A DNA stretch of 40,112 nt from an uncultured Mycolicibacterium sp. (GCF_937941905.1 NZ_CALDGS010000024.1:1-40112); one strand, 5' to 3'; shown: positions 16,653 through 25,185, counted from the stretch's first letter. Notes: generated by a model from the sequence alone, not told the origin. Translations and numbers: made by a program.

Positions 16653-17608
16653 ACCGCGGGCTCCTCCAGATAGGCCCGCACCAGGGTGCTGGGCACGGCG
16701 TCGTCGACGAGGTCGGCCGGCACCGGGCGGCCCATCCGGGCCATCTGCTCGATGCCGCGGATGGCCGACACCGACCAACCCCGACCGCTCAGCCAGTCCG
16801 GCACGTCGGCACGGTCGGGGTCGTGGTAGGCCAGGGCGTCGAAGTCGATGTCGATGCCGTGCTCCCGCAGCTGCGCGGAGCCCTCCTGCCAGCGTTCCCG
16901 ACGCCGCGCGTCGGCCGGATTGGTCTCGTAGTTGAAGGCTTCGACGGCCAGCCGGCTGCCGGGGGCGCTCAGCGCGGTGATGCGTTCCAGCAGCAGGTCC
17001 TGGGCGGCCGCGGGCAGGTAGCACAGCAGGCCCTCGGCCAGCCAGGCGGTGGGCTGCTGCGGGTCGAACCCGGCCTGCCGCAGGGCGGCCGGCCAGTCCT
17101 CGCGCAGGTCGACCGGGACGGCGCGGCGGGTCGCCGTGGGCACCGCCCCGTGGGCGTCGAGGGTGTTGCCCTTGTATTCGAGGACCTTGGGCTGGTCGAG
17201 TTCGTAGACGACGGTGCCGGCGGGCCAGGTCAGCCGGTAGGCGCGGGAGTCGAGCCCGGCGGCCAGCAGCACGATCTGGCGGATCCCGGCGTGGGCGGCG
17301 GCGTTGAAGTACTCGTCGAAGTAATGGGTGCGCACCGCCTGGTAGTCGCGGCTGAGCCGGTGCATGCGCCGGCCGTACTCGTCGCCGTCGGCGAGGTAGA
17401 TCGGATCGGTGCTGGCCATCTGCGCCCAGACGGGGCCGGCGGCAGCCACCAGCAGATAGGCGAAATCGTCCCGGATGAGCGGATCGGGCTGGGCGGTCTC
17501 GGCGGCGCGGGCCGCGGCGGTTCCCAGGGCCGTCGCACCCACGCTCTCGGTGATGCCCCAGCTGTCCCCGGCGGTCCGCGCGGACCGCGCTGCGCTCACC
17601 TCCGTCAT
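16649..17608 (-). CDS. LCM-family SAM-dependent methyltransferase
   Basis: The 319-residue product has WGITESVGATALGTAAARA at the N-terminus, IVLLAAGLDSRAYRLTW, VYELDQPKVLEYK and WLAEGLLCYLP, so all family motifs are intact. It is the first methyltransferase after the TetR gene (68-bp gap) and overlaps the second by four bases. It is more similar to the second copy than to the third, suggesting tandem duplication. The ATG at 17606-17608 lacks a clear Shine-Dalgarno and is preceded directly by a small dyad, so initiation may be weak or regulated. Confidence 0.92.
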   Translation of the reverse strand: MTEVSAARSARTAGDSWGITESVGATALGTAAARAAETAQPDPLIRDDFAYLLVAAAGPVWAQMASTDPIYLADGDEYGRRMHRLSRDYQAVRTHYFDEYFNAAAHAGIRQIVLLAAGLDSRAYRLTWPAGTVVYELDQPKVLEYKGNTLDAHGAVPTATRRAVPVDLREDWPAALRQAGFDPQQPTAWLAEGLLCYLPAAAQDLLLERITALSAPGSRLAVEAFNYETNPADARRRERWQEGSAQLREHGIDIDFDALAYHDPDRADVPDWLSGRGWSVSAIRGIEQMARMGRPVPADLVDDAVPSTLVRAYLEEPAV

Positions 17609-17660
17609 GTAGCTCGATGCTACAGAAGAACTTAGTTAAGCTATGTGGTCTGTGGGCAAG
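17609..17660 (-). promoter_or_regulatory. Dyad-containing leader upstream of the methyltransferase block
   Basis: The 68-bp gap contains GTAGC-tcgat-GCTAC (17609-17623) touching the start codon and CTTA-gt-TAAG (17631-17640). On the minus strand, TTGCCC (about 17653-17658) lies upstream of the AT-rich TAACTAAGTT, a possible promoter. The CTTAAC-TAAG dyad would overlap its -10 region and could be the TetR operator. Confidence 0.4.
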
Positions 17661-17676
17661 CTCACGGCCCGCCCGA

Positions 17677-18321
17677 TCAGCGCTTCACCTTCCAGAGCTG
17701 ACTGGCCAGCAGCGATTCGAACTGCTTGACCACCAGTTCCAGGTCCGCGTGGCCGCCGATGAACCCGGCGTAGAACCCCATCCCCCACAGCATCGCCACC
17801 AGCGTCTCGACCGCGGCGTCGAAGTCGCCGCTGAGCTCGATCTCGCCGGACTTGATCGCGTCCTCGAGCGCCCACGCGACGAACAGTCGTGAGTTGGCCA
17901 GCGCGTCATGGCCGTCGGGGGTGATGCCGGGGTGCCGGTGCTGCTCCATCACGGAGGTGACCAGGAACGCCGCGGCCGAGCGGTCCGTCTCGTCGACCTG
18001 CATGGCGACCGCCAGGAAAGCCGACAGCCGCCCCAGCAACGACTTCTCCTCCGCCGCCCGGGCCGCCCCCGCGGCGACCACGGCGTCATTGGTCTGCCGG
18101 ACGACTTCCTGATAGAGCAACCGCTTGTTGGCGAAGTAATGGTTGATCGCCGGCCGGGTCAGATCGGCGCGGACGGCGATCGCCTGGAACGTCGCGGCCT
18201 CGTATCCGAGTTCGCTGAAGACCTCGCGTGCCGCGCGAACGATCCTGGCGCGGGTTTCCTCGGCCTTTGCTGCAGGGGGACGCCCCGGTCCCCGGGTCGC
18301 GGTAGGTGGCACATTTCGCAT
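17677..18321 (-). CDS. TetR-family transcriptional regulator, Rv0144-like
   Basis: The 214-residue product has a TetR N-terminal helix-turn-helix at about residues 22-68 (TRARIVRAAREVFSELGYEA, ADLTRPAINHYFANKRLLY) and a helical ligand-binding C-terminal domain. It heads the minus-strand operon of methyltransferases and dehydrogenases, as Rv0144 does in M. tuberculosis, so it is the likely repressor of that operon and possibly of itself. The ATG at 18319-18321 lies inside a GTGGCAC/GTGCCAC dyad. The ligand is probably an acyl-CoA or lipid-related molecule, by context only. Confidence 0.9.
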   Translation of the reverse strand: MRNVPPTATRGPGRPPAAKAEETRARIVRAAREVFSELGYEAATFQAIAVRADLTRPAINHYFANKRLLYQEVVRQTNDAVVAAGAARAAEEKSLLGRLSAFLAVAMQVDETDRSAAAFLVTSVMEQHRHPGITPDGHDALANSRLFVAWALEDAIKSGEIELSGDFDAAVETLVAMLWGMGFYAGFIGGHADLELVVKQFESLLASQLWKVKR

Positions 18322-18329
18322 TGTGCCAC
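18306..18329. promoter_or_regulatory. GTGGCAC-N10-GTGCCAC dyad at the TetR gene start
   Basis: A perfect 7-bp inverted repeat with 10-bp spacing straddles the TetR start codon. It may be an autoregulatory operator. A second small stem (CCCCTC-cctgc-GAGGGG, 18335-18351) lies between this and the divergent TetR gene. Confidence 0.45.
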
Positions 18330-18459
18330 AGAATCCCCTCCCTGCGAGGGGCCAAAATTTGCCCGCGGAACCGCGATTCTCCTGTCGTTGCCGCCGTCAC
18401 AGTTAGCGAAACCCCCCGTGAGGCGGTGCGCGTCGGTCTCGGGCGCTAGTCTCACCGCC

Positions 18460-19026
18460 ATGGCGGGAGGGATATCTAGGGAGTCCTATTTCGAAACAGG
18501 TCTCGCGGTACTCGCCGACCGGGGGTACGGGGGGCTCAAGCTGGCCGAGGTGTGCAACCGGCTCGGGGTGACGACGGGGTCGTTCTACCACTACTTCGCG
18601 GGCTGGCCGGCGTATACAAAAGCGCTGCTCGAGTACTGGATGGAGGCGCGCACCACCGCGACGGCCAAGTCGCTGTGGCCCGAGCCCGATCCGCGCGTGC
18701 GGATCCGCAATCTGCTGGAACAGGCACTGGAACTGCCGCACGGCGCCGAGGCGGCGATCCGGGTGTGGAGCTCGCTCGACCCGGAGGTGCACCGCATCCA
18801 GGCCGCGGTGGACCGCGACCGCTACGAACTCATGTATTCCTCGGCCCTGGAGTTGCTCGGGAACGAGCGCCAGGCGCAGGTCTTCGCCTCCTGCGCGATG
18901 TACATGCTGATCGGGTTCGAGCAGTCGACGCTGCCCCGCGACCCCCAGGCCCTGCGCTGGCTGGCCGACCAGGTGATCGACTCGTTGGAGAGCGGGAACT
19001 TCGCTACCGTCCCCGAGTCGGAGTGA
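18460..19026 (+). CDS. TetR-family transcriptional regulator
   Basis: The 188-residue product has a TetR DNA-binding domain at about residues 5-52 (SRESYFETGLAVLADRGYG, GVTTGSFYHYFAGWPAYTKA). The remainder is a short helical effector domain containing a single Cys (ASCAMY). It diverges from the Rv0144-like regulator, with 138 bp between the starts. The ATG at 18460 lies within the palindrome CCGCCATGGCGG, which may be coincidental. Its targets are not evident: the next gene downstream is the ESX-type mycosin after a 243-bp gap. Confidence 0.88.
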   Translation: MAGGISRESYFETGLAVLADRGYGGLKLAEVCNRLGVTTGSFYHYFAGWPAYTKALLEYWMEARTTATAKSLWPEPDPRVRIRNLLEQALELPHGAEAAIRVWSSLDPEVHRIQAAVDRDRYELMYSSALELLGNERQAQVFASCAMYMLIGFEQSTLPRDPQALRWLADQVIDSLESGNFATVPESE

Positions 19027-19031
19027 ACCGC

Positions 19032-19065
19032 GCCGGAAGCCTCTTTCGTTTGCCGTTCCGGCTTC
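19032..19065 (+). terminator. Weak stem-loop after the TetR gene
   Basis: GCCGGAA (19032-19038) can pair with TTCCGGC (19056-19062), or GAAGCC with GGCTTC slightly further in. It has a long loop and no U-tract, so it is only a possible terminator. Confidence 0.3.
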
Positions 19066-19183
19066 GAAATCCGTAGCGAACCCCGTTTCGCACTGACGCC
19101 AGCGAAAAGGCGTCGGGTGCCGCATTCGCCAAGCCGTATGCTTTCGGAGTGCGGCGCACCCGTTGCCGGAATCGGGTCAGCTC

Positions 19184-19197
19184 TCCCACGCGTGGGA
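19184..19197. promoter_or_regulatory. 14-bp perfect palindrome upstream of mycP
   Basis: TCCCACGCGTGGGA is a perfect palindrome 72 bp before the mycosin start, in the only sizeable gap before the ESX operon. A TATGCT hexamer (19137-19142) upstream could be a -10 element. The palindrome could be an operator for the ESX tail operon. The rest of 19027-19269 shows no gene. Confidence 0.45.
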
Positions 19198-19269
19198 CAG
19201 ATGCGTTTGCTGGGGGAAACACCGGTCCGATGGAGGCAAAGCGCCGACCGTCGAGGGGGGTGATCGGAC

Positions 19270-20619
19270 GTGCACCGGTTCGGTGTGCTGCTGGCAACGC
19301 TGCTGCTGGCCGTGGCGTCCGCGGCGCCGGCCATGGCCCTGGACCCACCGGCGATCGATCCGGCGGCGGTGCCGCCGGACCGGACCGGCCCGGACCAGCC
19401 CACCGAGCAACATCGGGGGGTGTGCGCCGTGCCCGCGGTGTTCCCCGACGCCAACTTCGCCGACCGGCCCTGGGCCGCCGACTACCTGCGGCTCACCGAG
19501 GCGCACCGGTTCGCCACCGGCGCGGGGGTGACGGTCGCGGTCATCGACACCGGGGTCAACGCCTCGGCGCGGGTGCCGGCCGAGCCGGGCGGGGACTTCG
19601 TCGGCGCCACCGGCGACGGGCTCTCGGACTGCGACGCGCACGGCACGCTCACCGCGTCGCTCATCGCGGGCCGGCCCGCACCCGCCGACGGGTTCGTCGG
19701 GGTGGCGCCGGAGGCCCGCATCCTGTCGCTGCGCCAGACCTCGGACGCGTTCCGGCCGGTGGGGCTGCGCCCCGACCCGAACGACCCGAACACCACCCAG
19801 ACCGCGGGCTCGCTGCGCAGCCTGGCCCGCGCGGTGGTGCACGCGGCCAATCTGGGCGCGCAGGTGATCAACATCAGCGAGGCGGCCTGCTACAAGATCA
19901 CCCGCCCGATCGACGAGGCGAGCCTGGGCGCCGCCGTCCACTACGCGGTGCAGGTCAAGAACGCGGTCGTCGTGGCCGCCGCCGGCAACACCGGGCAGGA
20001 CTGCGCCCAGAACCCGCCGCCGGACCCGGCCACCCCGGCCGACCCGCGCGGCTGGCAACAGGTGCAGACGGTGGTGTCACCGGCCTGGTACTCGCCGCTG
20101 GTGCTGACCGTGGGCAGCATCGCCCGCAACGGGCAACCGAGCACCTTGTCGATGTCGGGGCCGTGGGTCGGCGCCGCCGCCCCGGGCGAGCACATCACCG
20201 CCCTGGGCTACGACGGCAATCCGGTCGACGCGCTGCACGGTCAGGACGGACTGGTGCCGCTGGCCGGCACCTCGTTCGCGGCGGCGTTCGTCTCCGGGTT
20301 GGCCGCGCTGCTGCGCCAGCGCTTTCCCGACCTCACCGCGGCGCAGATCGTCAACCGGATCACCGCCACCGCCCGCCACCCCGGCGGCGGCGCCGACAAC
20401 TTCGTCGGGGCCGGGGTGATCGACCCGGTCGCCGCCCTGACCTGGGATGTCCCCGACGGCCCGGCACAGGCGCCCTACCGGGTCAAGGAGGTTCCGCCGC
20501 CGGTGCAGATCCCGCCGCCGGACCGCGGGCCGATCACGCTGGTGGTGCTGACCGGGCTGGGGGTCGCCGCGGTGCTTGGCATCGTGGCGCTGACACGACG
20601 GGCGCTGCGACGGCGATGA
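19270..20619 (+). CDS. mycP1: Type VII secretion mycosin, subtilisin-like serine protease (MycP1-like)
   Basis: This membrane-anchored protease is required for ESX secretion and, in ESX-1, cleaves EspB. The 449-residue product has a signal peptide (about 1-24), catalytic Asp93 in VIDTGVN, His124 in DAHGT and Ser335 in AGTSFAA. A Pro-rich linker leads to a C-terminal transmembrane helix at about 424-443 with a basic tail. The start is GTG at 19270 with a GAGGGGGG site upstream. It overlaps eccE by four bases. ESX-1 identity is inferred from the downstream espB and espL genes, not from the protease alone. Confidence 0.93.
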   Translation: MHRFGVLLATLLLAVASAAPAMALDPPAIDPAAVPPDRTGPDQPTEQHRGVCAVPAVFPDANFADRPWAADYLRLTEAHRFATGAGVTVAVIDTGVNASARVPAEPGGDFVGATGDGLSDCDAHGTLTASLIAGRPAPADGFVGVAPEARILSLRQTSDAFRPVGLRPDPNDPNTTQTAGSLRSLARAVVHAANLGAQVINISEAACYKITRPIDEASLGAAVHYAVQVKNAVVVAAAGNTGQDCAQNPPPDPATPADPRGWQQVQTVVSPAWYSPLVLTVGSIARNGQPSTLSMSGPWVGAAAPGEHITALGYDGNPVDALHGQDGLVPLAGTSFAAAFVSGLAALLRQRFPDLTAAQIVNRITATARHPGGGADNFVGAGVIDPVAALTWDVPDGPAQAPYRVKEVPPPVQIPPPDRGPITLVVLTGLGVAAVLGIVALTRRALRRR

Positions 20620-22013
20620 CCGGGCTGCGCAGTCTGTTCGGGCTCCGGTTCAGCACCGGGCACACCGTGTGGGCGGCGGTGCTCGTCCCGGCCTGCCTGC
20701 TGGTCGGCGCCGTCGGGCACCGGTGGTGGCCGGGCGTCGCGGCGGCGTCGGTGCCGGCGGTGTTCGCCTTCGTCACCGTCCGCGGGCGGCGGCCGACCGG
20801 GTGGGTGGCGGCCCTGTTCGCCTGGCGGCGCCGGCACCGCACCCCGCCGCCGGCGCCGTCGCAACCGGCGGTCGGGGCCACGGTGCTGCCCGGCGACCAC
20901 GTCGCGGTCCGCTGGCAGGGCGGCCACCTGGTGTCGGCGATCGAACTTGTGCCGCGACCGTTCACGCCGACGGTTGTCGTCAACGGCAGGGCGTTCACCG
21001 ACGACGCGATCCACACCGAACTCGTCGAGCGACTGCTGGCCGCGCACTGCCCGGATCTGGAGGCCGACGTGATCTCGGCCGGCTTCCGGGTGGCCCGGAC
21101 CGCGCCGTCGAGCCTGGTCGCGCTCTACGAGCAGATCGTGGGGCCGTACCCGGCACCGGCGAGCCGCCGCACCTGGGTGGTGTTGCGGGCCGACCCGGAG
21201 CGCACCCAGGACTCGGCCCGCCGGCGCGACACCGGCGTGGGCGGCCTGGCGCGCTACCTGGTGGCCGCGACCACGCGGATCGCCGACCAACTCGCCGGGC
21301 ACGGCATCGACGCCCGCTGTGCCCGCAGCTTCGACGATCTGGACCGGGCCACCGAGGTGAGCTTCGAGCGGGAGCGGTGGTCCACGGTCGAGGGTCGCAG
21401 CACGTTCACCACCGCCTATACCGCTCCCGGCGGTCCGGACGCGTGGTGGTCGGCCCGGGCCGACCACACCATCACCCGGATGCGGATCCGCCCCGGTGCG
21501 GCACCGACCGCGATCGTGCTGCTCACCACGCTCGGCAGCCCGACCACCCCGCGCGGCTTCTCCTGCCTGTACGGCGGCCAGCGCGCGGCGCTGCAGGGCG
21601 GCTGCCCGGTCACCGACCGGCACCACGAGCTGCCGATCGGCTCCGCCGGGGTGCTGATCGGCGAGACCGGCGACCGCAATCCGGTCTACCTCCCGTTCGA
21701 CGACGTCGATGTCAGCATCAATCTCGGTGACGCCCGACTGTTCACCCAGTTCGTGGTGCGGTGCGCGGCGGCCGGCGCGACGGTCACGCTGCCCCCGCAG
21801 TTCGGCGAGTTCGCGGCCCTGATCAACGCCCAGGTCGGGCCGGTCGGCAAAGTGGCCTGGCCCACCGCCACCACCTATCTCGGACCGCATCCCGGCCTGG
21901 GACGAGTCATTCTGCGGCACAACTTCATCGGCACGCCACGGCACCGCCAGCTGCCGATCCGGCTGATCAATCCGCGCGAGGAGAGCCGCTACCAGATGGC
22001 GTTGGGACGGTAG
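20616..22013 (+). CDS. eccE1: Type VII secretion membrane protein EccE (EccE1-like)
   Basis: The 465-residue product matches EccE in length and layout: two hydrophobic helices near the N-terminus (about 17-55) and a large periplasmic/cytoplasmic domain with no catalytic motif. EccE is the peripheral subunit of the ESX membrane complex and associates with mycosin. The ATG overlaps the mycP stop (ATGA) and espB starts 12 bp after its end, so all four ESX genes here are one operon. The sequence is divergent, and assignment rests on position, length and the paired N-terminal helices. Confidence 0.88.
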   Translation: MTGLRSLFGLRFSTGHTVWAAVLVPACLLVGAVGHRWWPGVAAASVPAVFAFVTVRGRRPTGWVAALFAWRRRHRTPPPAPSQPAVGATVLPGDHVAVRWQGGHLVSAIELVPRPFTPTVVVNGRAFTDDAIHTELVERLLAAHCPDLEADVISAGFRVARTAPSSLVALYEQIVGPYPAPASRRTWVVLRADPERTQDSARRRDTGVGGLARYLVAATTRIADQLAGHGIDARCARSFDDLDRATEVSFERERWSTVEGRSTFTTAYTAPGGPDAWWSARADHTITRMRIRPGAAPTAIVLLTTLGSPTTPRGFSCLYGGQRAALQGGCPVTDRHHELPIGSAGVLIGETGDRNPVYLPFDDVDVSINLGDARLFTQFVVRCAAAGATVTLPPQFGEFAALINAQVGPVGKVAWPTATTYLGPHPGLGRVILRHNFIGTPRHRQLPIRLINPREESRYQMALGR

Positions 22014-22025
22014 AGGAGCGGGCCG

Positions 22026-23573
22026 GTGACGTCGGGACAACCCAGCCTGAAGGTCGACCCCGAGACGCTGCTCCGCAAGCGGGAGCAGCTGCTGCAGCCG
22101 TGGCCGGCGGTACCGCCCGCACCGGATCGTCCGTCGGCGTTCGCGGTCTCGGTCGCCGCGAGCGACCAGCTCAGCGCGTCGCGCGACCGGCTGGCGGCGG
22201 TACTGGAGCGGGGCCGGCTGGCCGCCGAACGTCTCGCCGAGTGCCTGGCGGCCACGGCTGCCGCCTACCGCGCACTGGACGAGGCGGCCGGCGGGTGGAT
22301 CGCCGGCGACGGGCACGGCCGGGTGGCCGCGGTGGTCCCGGCGTTCCCGGACTTCCCGCCGCTCGGGCCGCTGCCCGAGGTGGCACACCCACCCGCACCA
22401 GCCGCACCCGGGATCGACTGGCAGCTGACCTGGCGGCAACTCAACGACGGCGACCAGGGCGCATCGCTGCAGACCTTCGCCGCCGCACTGTACCGGTTCT
22501 CCGATGAGATCACGGATCTGGCAAGGGTTTTCTCGCTGTGGGACACCCACTGGGAGGGCGCCGCCGCCCGCGCGGCGGAGCACAAGGTGCGCGAATTCGA
22601 GTCGTGGATGTACGACATCGCCTCGGCAGCAAGAGAGCTGGCCAAGCAGGCGCACGAACTGGCGGCCCTGCACCACTACGAGCGGGACAACCATCCCGAC
22701 GACGCCGACATCGCCGACGTGAACCGCCGCTCCGGCATGGACGCCGTCGCGGCCTATTTCACCAACCAGCAGGAGTCCGAACGGGTCCAGGCGGATTACG
22801 CGGACAAGGCCGACCGGCCGGCACTGCGACCGGGGACCCCGCCGACCGGCGAGTACACGGCGATGCCGGTTGCCGTCCAGGACCTTCCGGAACGGCGCTC
22901 CGGCGGTCCGACGGCCGGTGGCGTCGGGGCGCCCGGGCGCTCCGACGGGGCGGCCGGGACGGACGGGGCGGCGCCGGCCGGCCCGCCGGCGGGGATCGCC
23001 GCCCCGCGCCCGGCCACCGCTGCGGCCGCGGTCCGGCGGCCGGGCGAGGAGGCACCGGCCGCGGCGGCCGGTGGCGGGGGCCCGGCCGGCGGGACACCGG
23101 GCGGGGGCACCTCCGGTGCGGGCACGCCCGGCGGGGGCACCTCCGGTGGGGGCACCCCGGTACCGTCGGCACGACCCGAACCGGCCCGGATGCGTTCGAC
23201 GGGCCCACGACTGCGGCCGGCCGGCACCGGTGCGGGCGCCCCCGGCCTGGGTACGGGCGGCCCGGCCGGGGGCGCCGCGGCACCACCGCAGCCGCCGGTC
23301 ACCGCGGAGACCGTGGCCCCGGCCCCGCGCACCGCCGGGCGCGGACCGGCGCCGGTCGGGGCCGGACCAGGCAGCGCCGGTGGCCCGGTGGGCGGCGGGT
23401 TTGCGCCGATGGCGCCCGGTTTGGGGCAGAATCAGGCCAAGGACAGGCGCCGGGACCCGAACGTCGTTCCCGACACGGATCTCTACATCGAGGACCGGCC
23501 GTGGACCGAGCCCGTGATCGGCAACCGGCGGCGCACCGTACCGAAGGGCGGCTCGGAGCGGGACGGAACGTAG
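22026..23573 (+). CDS. espB: EspB-like ESX-1 secreted substrate
   Basis: The 515-residue product has the PE/PPE-like helical fold of EspB: the secretion signal YRALD (YxxxD, 81-85) and WEG (WxG, 176-178) occur in the expected order within about 270 helical residues. The remaining 245 residues are a Gly/Pro/Ala-rich, probably disordered tail, the part that mycosin trims in M. tuberculosis EspB. It contains a GGGTSGxGTP repeat. The start is GTG at 22026 with GAGGAGC upstream. EspB is exported by ESX-1 and can oligomerise and bind phospholipids. A tail this long and low in complexity is probably species-specific. Confidence 0.9.
   Translation: MTSGQPSLKVDPETLLRKREQLLQPWPAVPPAPDRPSAFAVSVAASDQLSASRDRLAAVLERGRLAAERLAECLAATAAAYRALDEAAGGWIAGDGHGRVAAVVPAFPDFPPLGPLPEVAHPPAPAAPGIDWQLTWRQLNDGDQGASLQTFAAALYRFSDEITDLARVFSLWDTHWEGAAARAAEHKVREFESWMYDIASAARELAKQAHELAALHHYERDNHPDDADIADVNRRSGMDAVAAYFTNQQESERVQADYADKADRPALRPGTPPTGEYTAMPVAVQDLPERRSGGPTAGGVGAPGRSDGAAGTDGAAPAGPPAGIAAPRPATAAAAVRRPGEEAPAAAAGGGGPAGGTPGGGTSGAGTPGGGTSGGGTPVPSARPEPARMRSTGPRLRPAGTGAGAPGLGTGGPAGGAAAPPQPPVTAETVAPAPRTAGRGPAPVGAGPGSAGGPVGGGFAPMAPGLGQNQAKDRRRDPNVVPDTDLYIEDRPWTEPVIGNRRRTVPKGGSERDGT
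23103..23160 (+). repeat. 30-bp in-frame repeats in the espB tail
   Basis: About two copies of a 30-bp GGGGGCACCTCCGGTG-type unit (23103-23132 and 23133-23160) encode GGGTSGxGTPG. This is a likely slippage-prone tract within the disordered EspB tail. Confidence 0.7.
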
Positions 23574-23590
23574 GAGAGCAGGGAATCGAC

Positions 23591-23938
23591 GTGACCGATG
23601 CCATGCACCCCCAGGTGGCCGCCGTCCTGCGGCAGGCGCAGCGGCTGCAGTCGATCATGGACGCCCAGCTGCACAAGATGGACAACGCGACGTTCACCGG
23701 CACCGACGTGCAGCACACCGTCTCGGTGACCCTCAACGGTCACCACGAGGTGACCGACATCCGGATCGCCGACGGCCTACTGCGGCTCGGCACCCGGGTG
23801 GTGCAGCAGCGGCTGAACGAGGCGCTGCAGCAGGCGATGTCGGCGGCCACGGCGGCCATCGAGGCCGACCGCGAGCGGATCGACGCACTGGTCGCCGAGA
23901 TCACCGACGAACTGGCGGATCCGCCCGCGGCACCGTAG
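23591..23938 (+). CDS. espL: EspL-like protein, YbaB/EbfC family
   Basis: The 115-residue product has the YbaB/EbfC nucleoid-protein fold: an N-terminal amphipathic helix (MHPQVAAVLRQAQRLQSIMDAQL), a beta region (VSVTLNGHHEVTDIRI) and a long C-terminal helix. In M. tuberculosis EspL has the same size and lies directly after espB; it stabilises ESX-1 substrates and interacts with EspE/EspF. The GTG at 23591 is preceded by AGGAGAGCAGGG and gives the family length. It is the last gene of the operon. espK, which follows in M. tuberculosis, is absent; instead a convergent sensor gene ends 19 bp away. Confidence 0.88.
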   Translation: MTDAMHPQVAAVLRQAQRLQSIMDAQLHKMDNATFTGTDVQHTVSVTLNGHHEVTDIRIADGLLRLGTRVVQQRLNEALQQAMSAATAAIEADRERIDALVAEITDELADPPAAP

Positions 23939-23957
23939 GACCGCCCCAACAAGCGGG

Positions 23958-25049
23958 TCAGCCGATTTTCTTGGCAATGGCGTTGGCGATGGACCAGCCG
24001 GAGTTCGCGACGTTGGTCTCCCCCTGGCTGCAGGCGCGCACGTCGACCACCACGTTCTCCCGGACCGCCATGCCGCGCTGACAGGTCTTGTTCGGCTTTC
24101 CGGGCACCGCGTCGGGAATCAGCAGCAGACCGGCGACGCCGTCGGTGATGACGGTGTGGCCCGCCATGATGCCCGGCGAGTCGGGGCCGTAGGTGATCTT
24201 GGTCAGTTTGCAGTCCTGCCACGCCTCCATCTGCTCGTCGAAGAACGCCTTGGCGGCGGCCTTGTCGGGGAAGCTCACCACCGCCTGGATGACCTGACGG
24301 TCCGGGTCGGGCGTCTCGGAGAGGACGTTGGCGGCGATGCCGGTGTAGCCGCTGTCGCGGTATGGGCCCTCCAGCACCGGGCCGTACGCGCTCGCGCAGC
24401 GTTGCGGATCGACGTTGCCGCTGGCGACCAGTTCGGTCTCGACCTTGCTGGCCTTCATCTCCGGCTTGCGTCCGGCGAACCGTTCACCGGCCTCGGCCGG
24501 GGTCAGCAGATAGCGTTCCAGGTTCTCCGGCGCGACGTTGCGGGCGTTGTCGTCGGCCCGTGGGGTGGTGGACGGCGGTGCGGCGCTTGACGTTTCGGCC
24601 GCACTCGGGGTGGAGGTCGCGGCGGGGCCGGCCTGTGCCGGCTGGTTGGAGCCGCCGTCGCGGGTCAGCACCACGGCGAGCACCACGACCAGCACCACGA
24701 TGATTCCCGCGGCCGCGCCGAGCAGCCACCACTGCGGATTCCGCCGGCCCGGTGGCTGCGGCGGCTGGTAACCGGGGGCCGGGCCGCCGGCCGGTGGCCA
24801 ACCGCCGCCCGGCGGGAACGGCGGTGCGGCGGGCGGGAACGGAGGCGGCGCCATCGCCGGCCCCGGTGGCGGGACCGGTGGTTGCGGCGGGACCGCCGGC
24901 GCGGGCGGCCCTTGGGGCGCGGGCGGCACCGGCGGGGGCGTCGACGCCGGCGGGGTGTGACCGAAGGCCACCGTGCGCTCGGCGTCGTCGCCGTGGTCCG
25001 GGGTGCTGCCTGGCCAGTTGACGGTTTCGTCGGGATCGTCGGGGGTCAC
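23958..25049 (-). CDS. Membrane-anchored four-cysteine sensor-domain protein (PknH extracellular-type)
   Basis: The 363-residue product has a Pro/Gly-rich cytoplasmic N-terminus (about 30-104) and one transmembrane helix (about 107-129). An Ala/Ser/Thr linker leads to an extracellular domain (about 172-363) of the kind found at the C-terminus of PknH (PF14032). Cysteines 218, 280, 323 and 340 match the spacing of the family, and the NVVVDVRAC segment is shared with three other proteins in this window. No kinase domain is present, so it may act as a stand-alone receptor or as a partner of the nearby kinase. The start is GTG at 25047-25049 with AAAGGTGA upstream. It diverges from a related secreted protein. 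Confidence 0.88.
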   Translation of the reverse strand: MTPDDPDETVNWPGSTPDHGDDAERTVAFGHTPPASTPPPVPPAPQGPPAPAVPPQPPVPPPGPAMAPPPFPPAAPPFPPGGGWPPAGGPAPGYQPPQPPGRRNPQWWLLGAAAGIIVVLVVVLAVVLTRDGGSNQPAQAGPAATSTPSAAETSSAAPPSTTPRADDNARNVAPENLERYLLTPAEAGERFAGRKPEMKASKVETELVASGNVDPQRCASAYGPVLEGPYRDSGYTGIAANVLSETPDPDRQVIQAVVSFPDKAAAKAFFDEQMEAWQDCKLTKITYGPDSPGIMAGHTVITDGVAGLLLIPDAVPGKPNKTCQRGMAVRENVVVDVRACSQGETNVANSGWSIANAIAKKIG

Positions 25050-25185
25050 CGATGGTCACCTTTCCGGATTCGCGGGATCGGACTGTCGGGCCGCCACGCA
25101 ATGTCGAGCACGGAGCACCATCCGGCCCCCTCTCATGCGCCACCGCAACCGAACAGACCCCACCATACGTCAAACCGATGCGGTT

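Noticed and set aside
18455..18466. CCGCCATGGCGG palindrome at the plus-strand TetR start as an operator
   Set aside because: Short GC palindromes around ATGGCG starts arise easily by chance in this genome, and there is no second copy to support it.
23103..23160. CRISPR-like repeat
   Set aside because: The repeats are contiguous and in-frame in a coding tail, without unique spacers.
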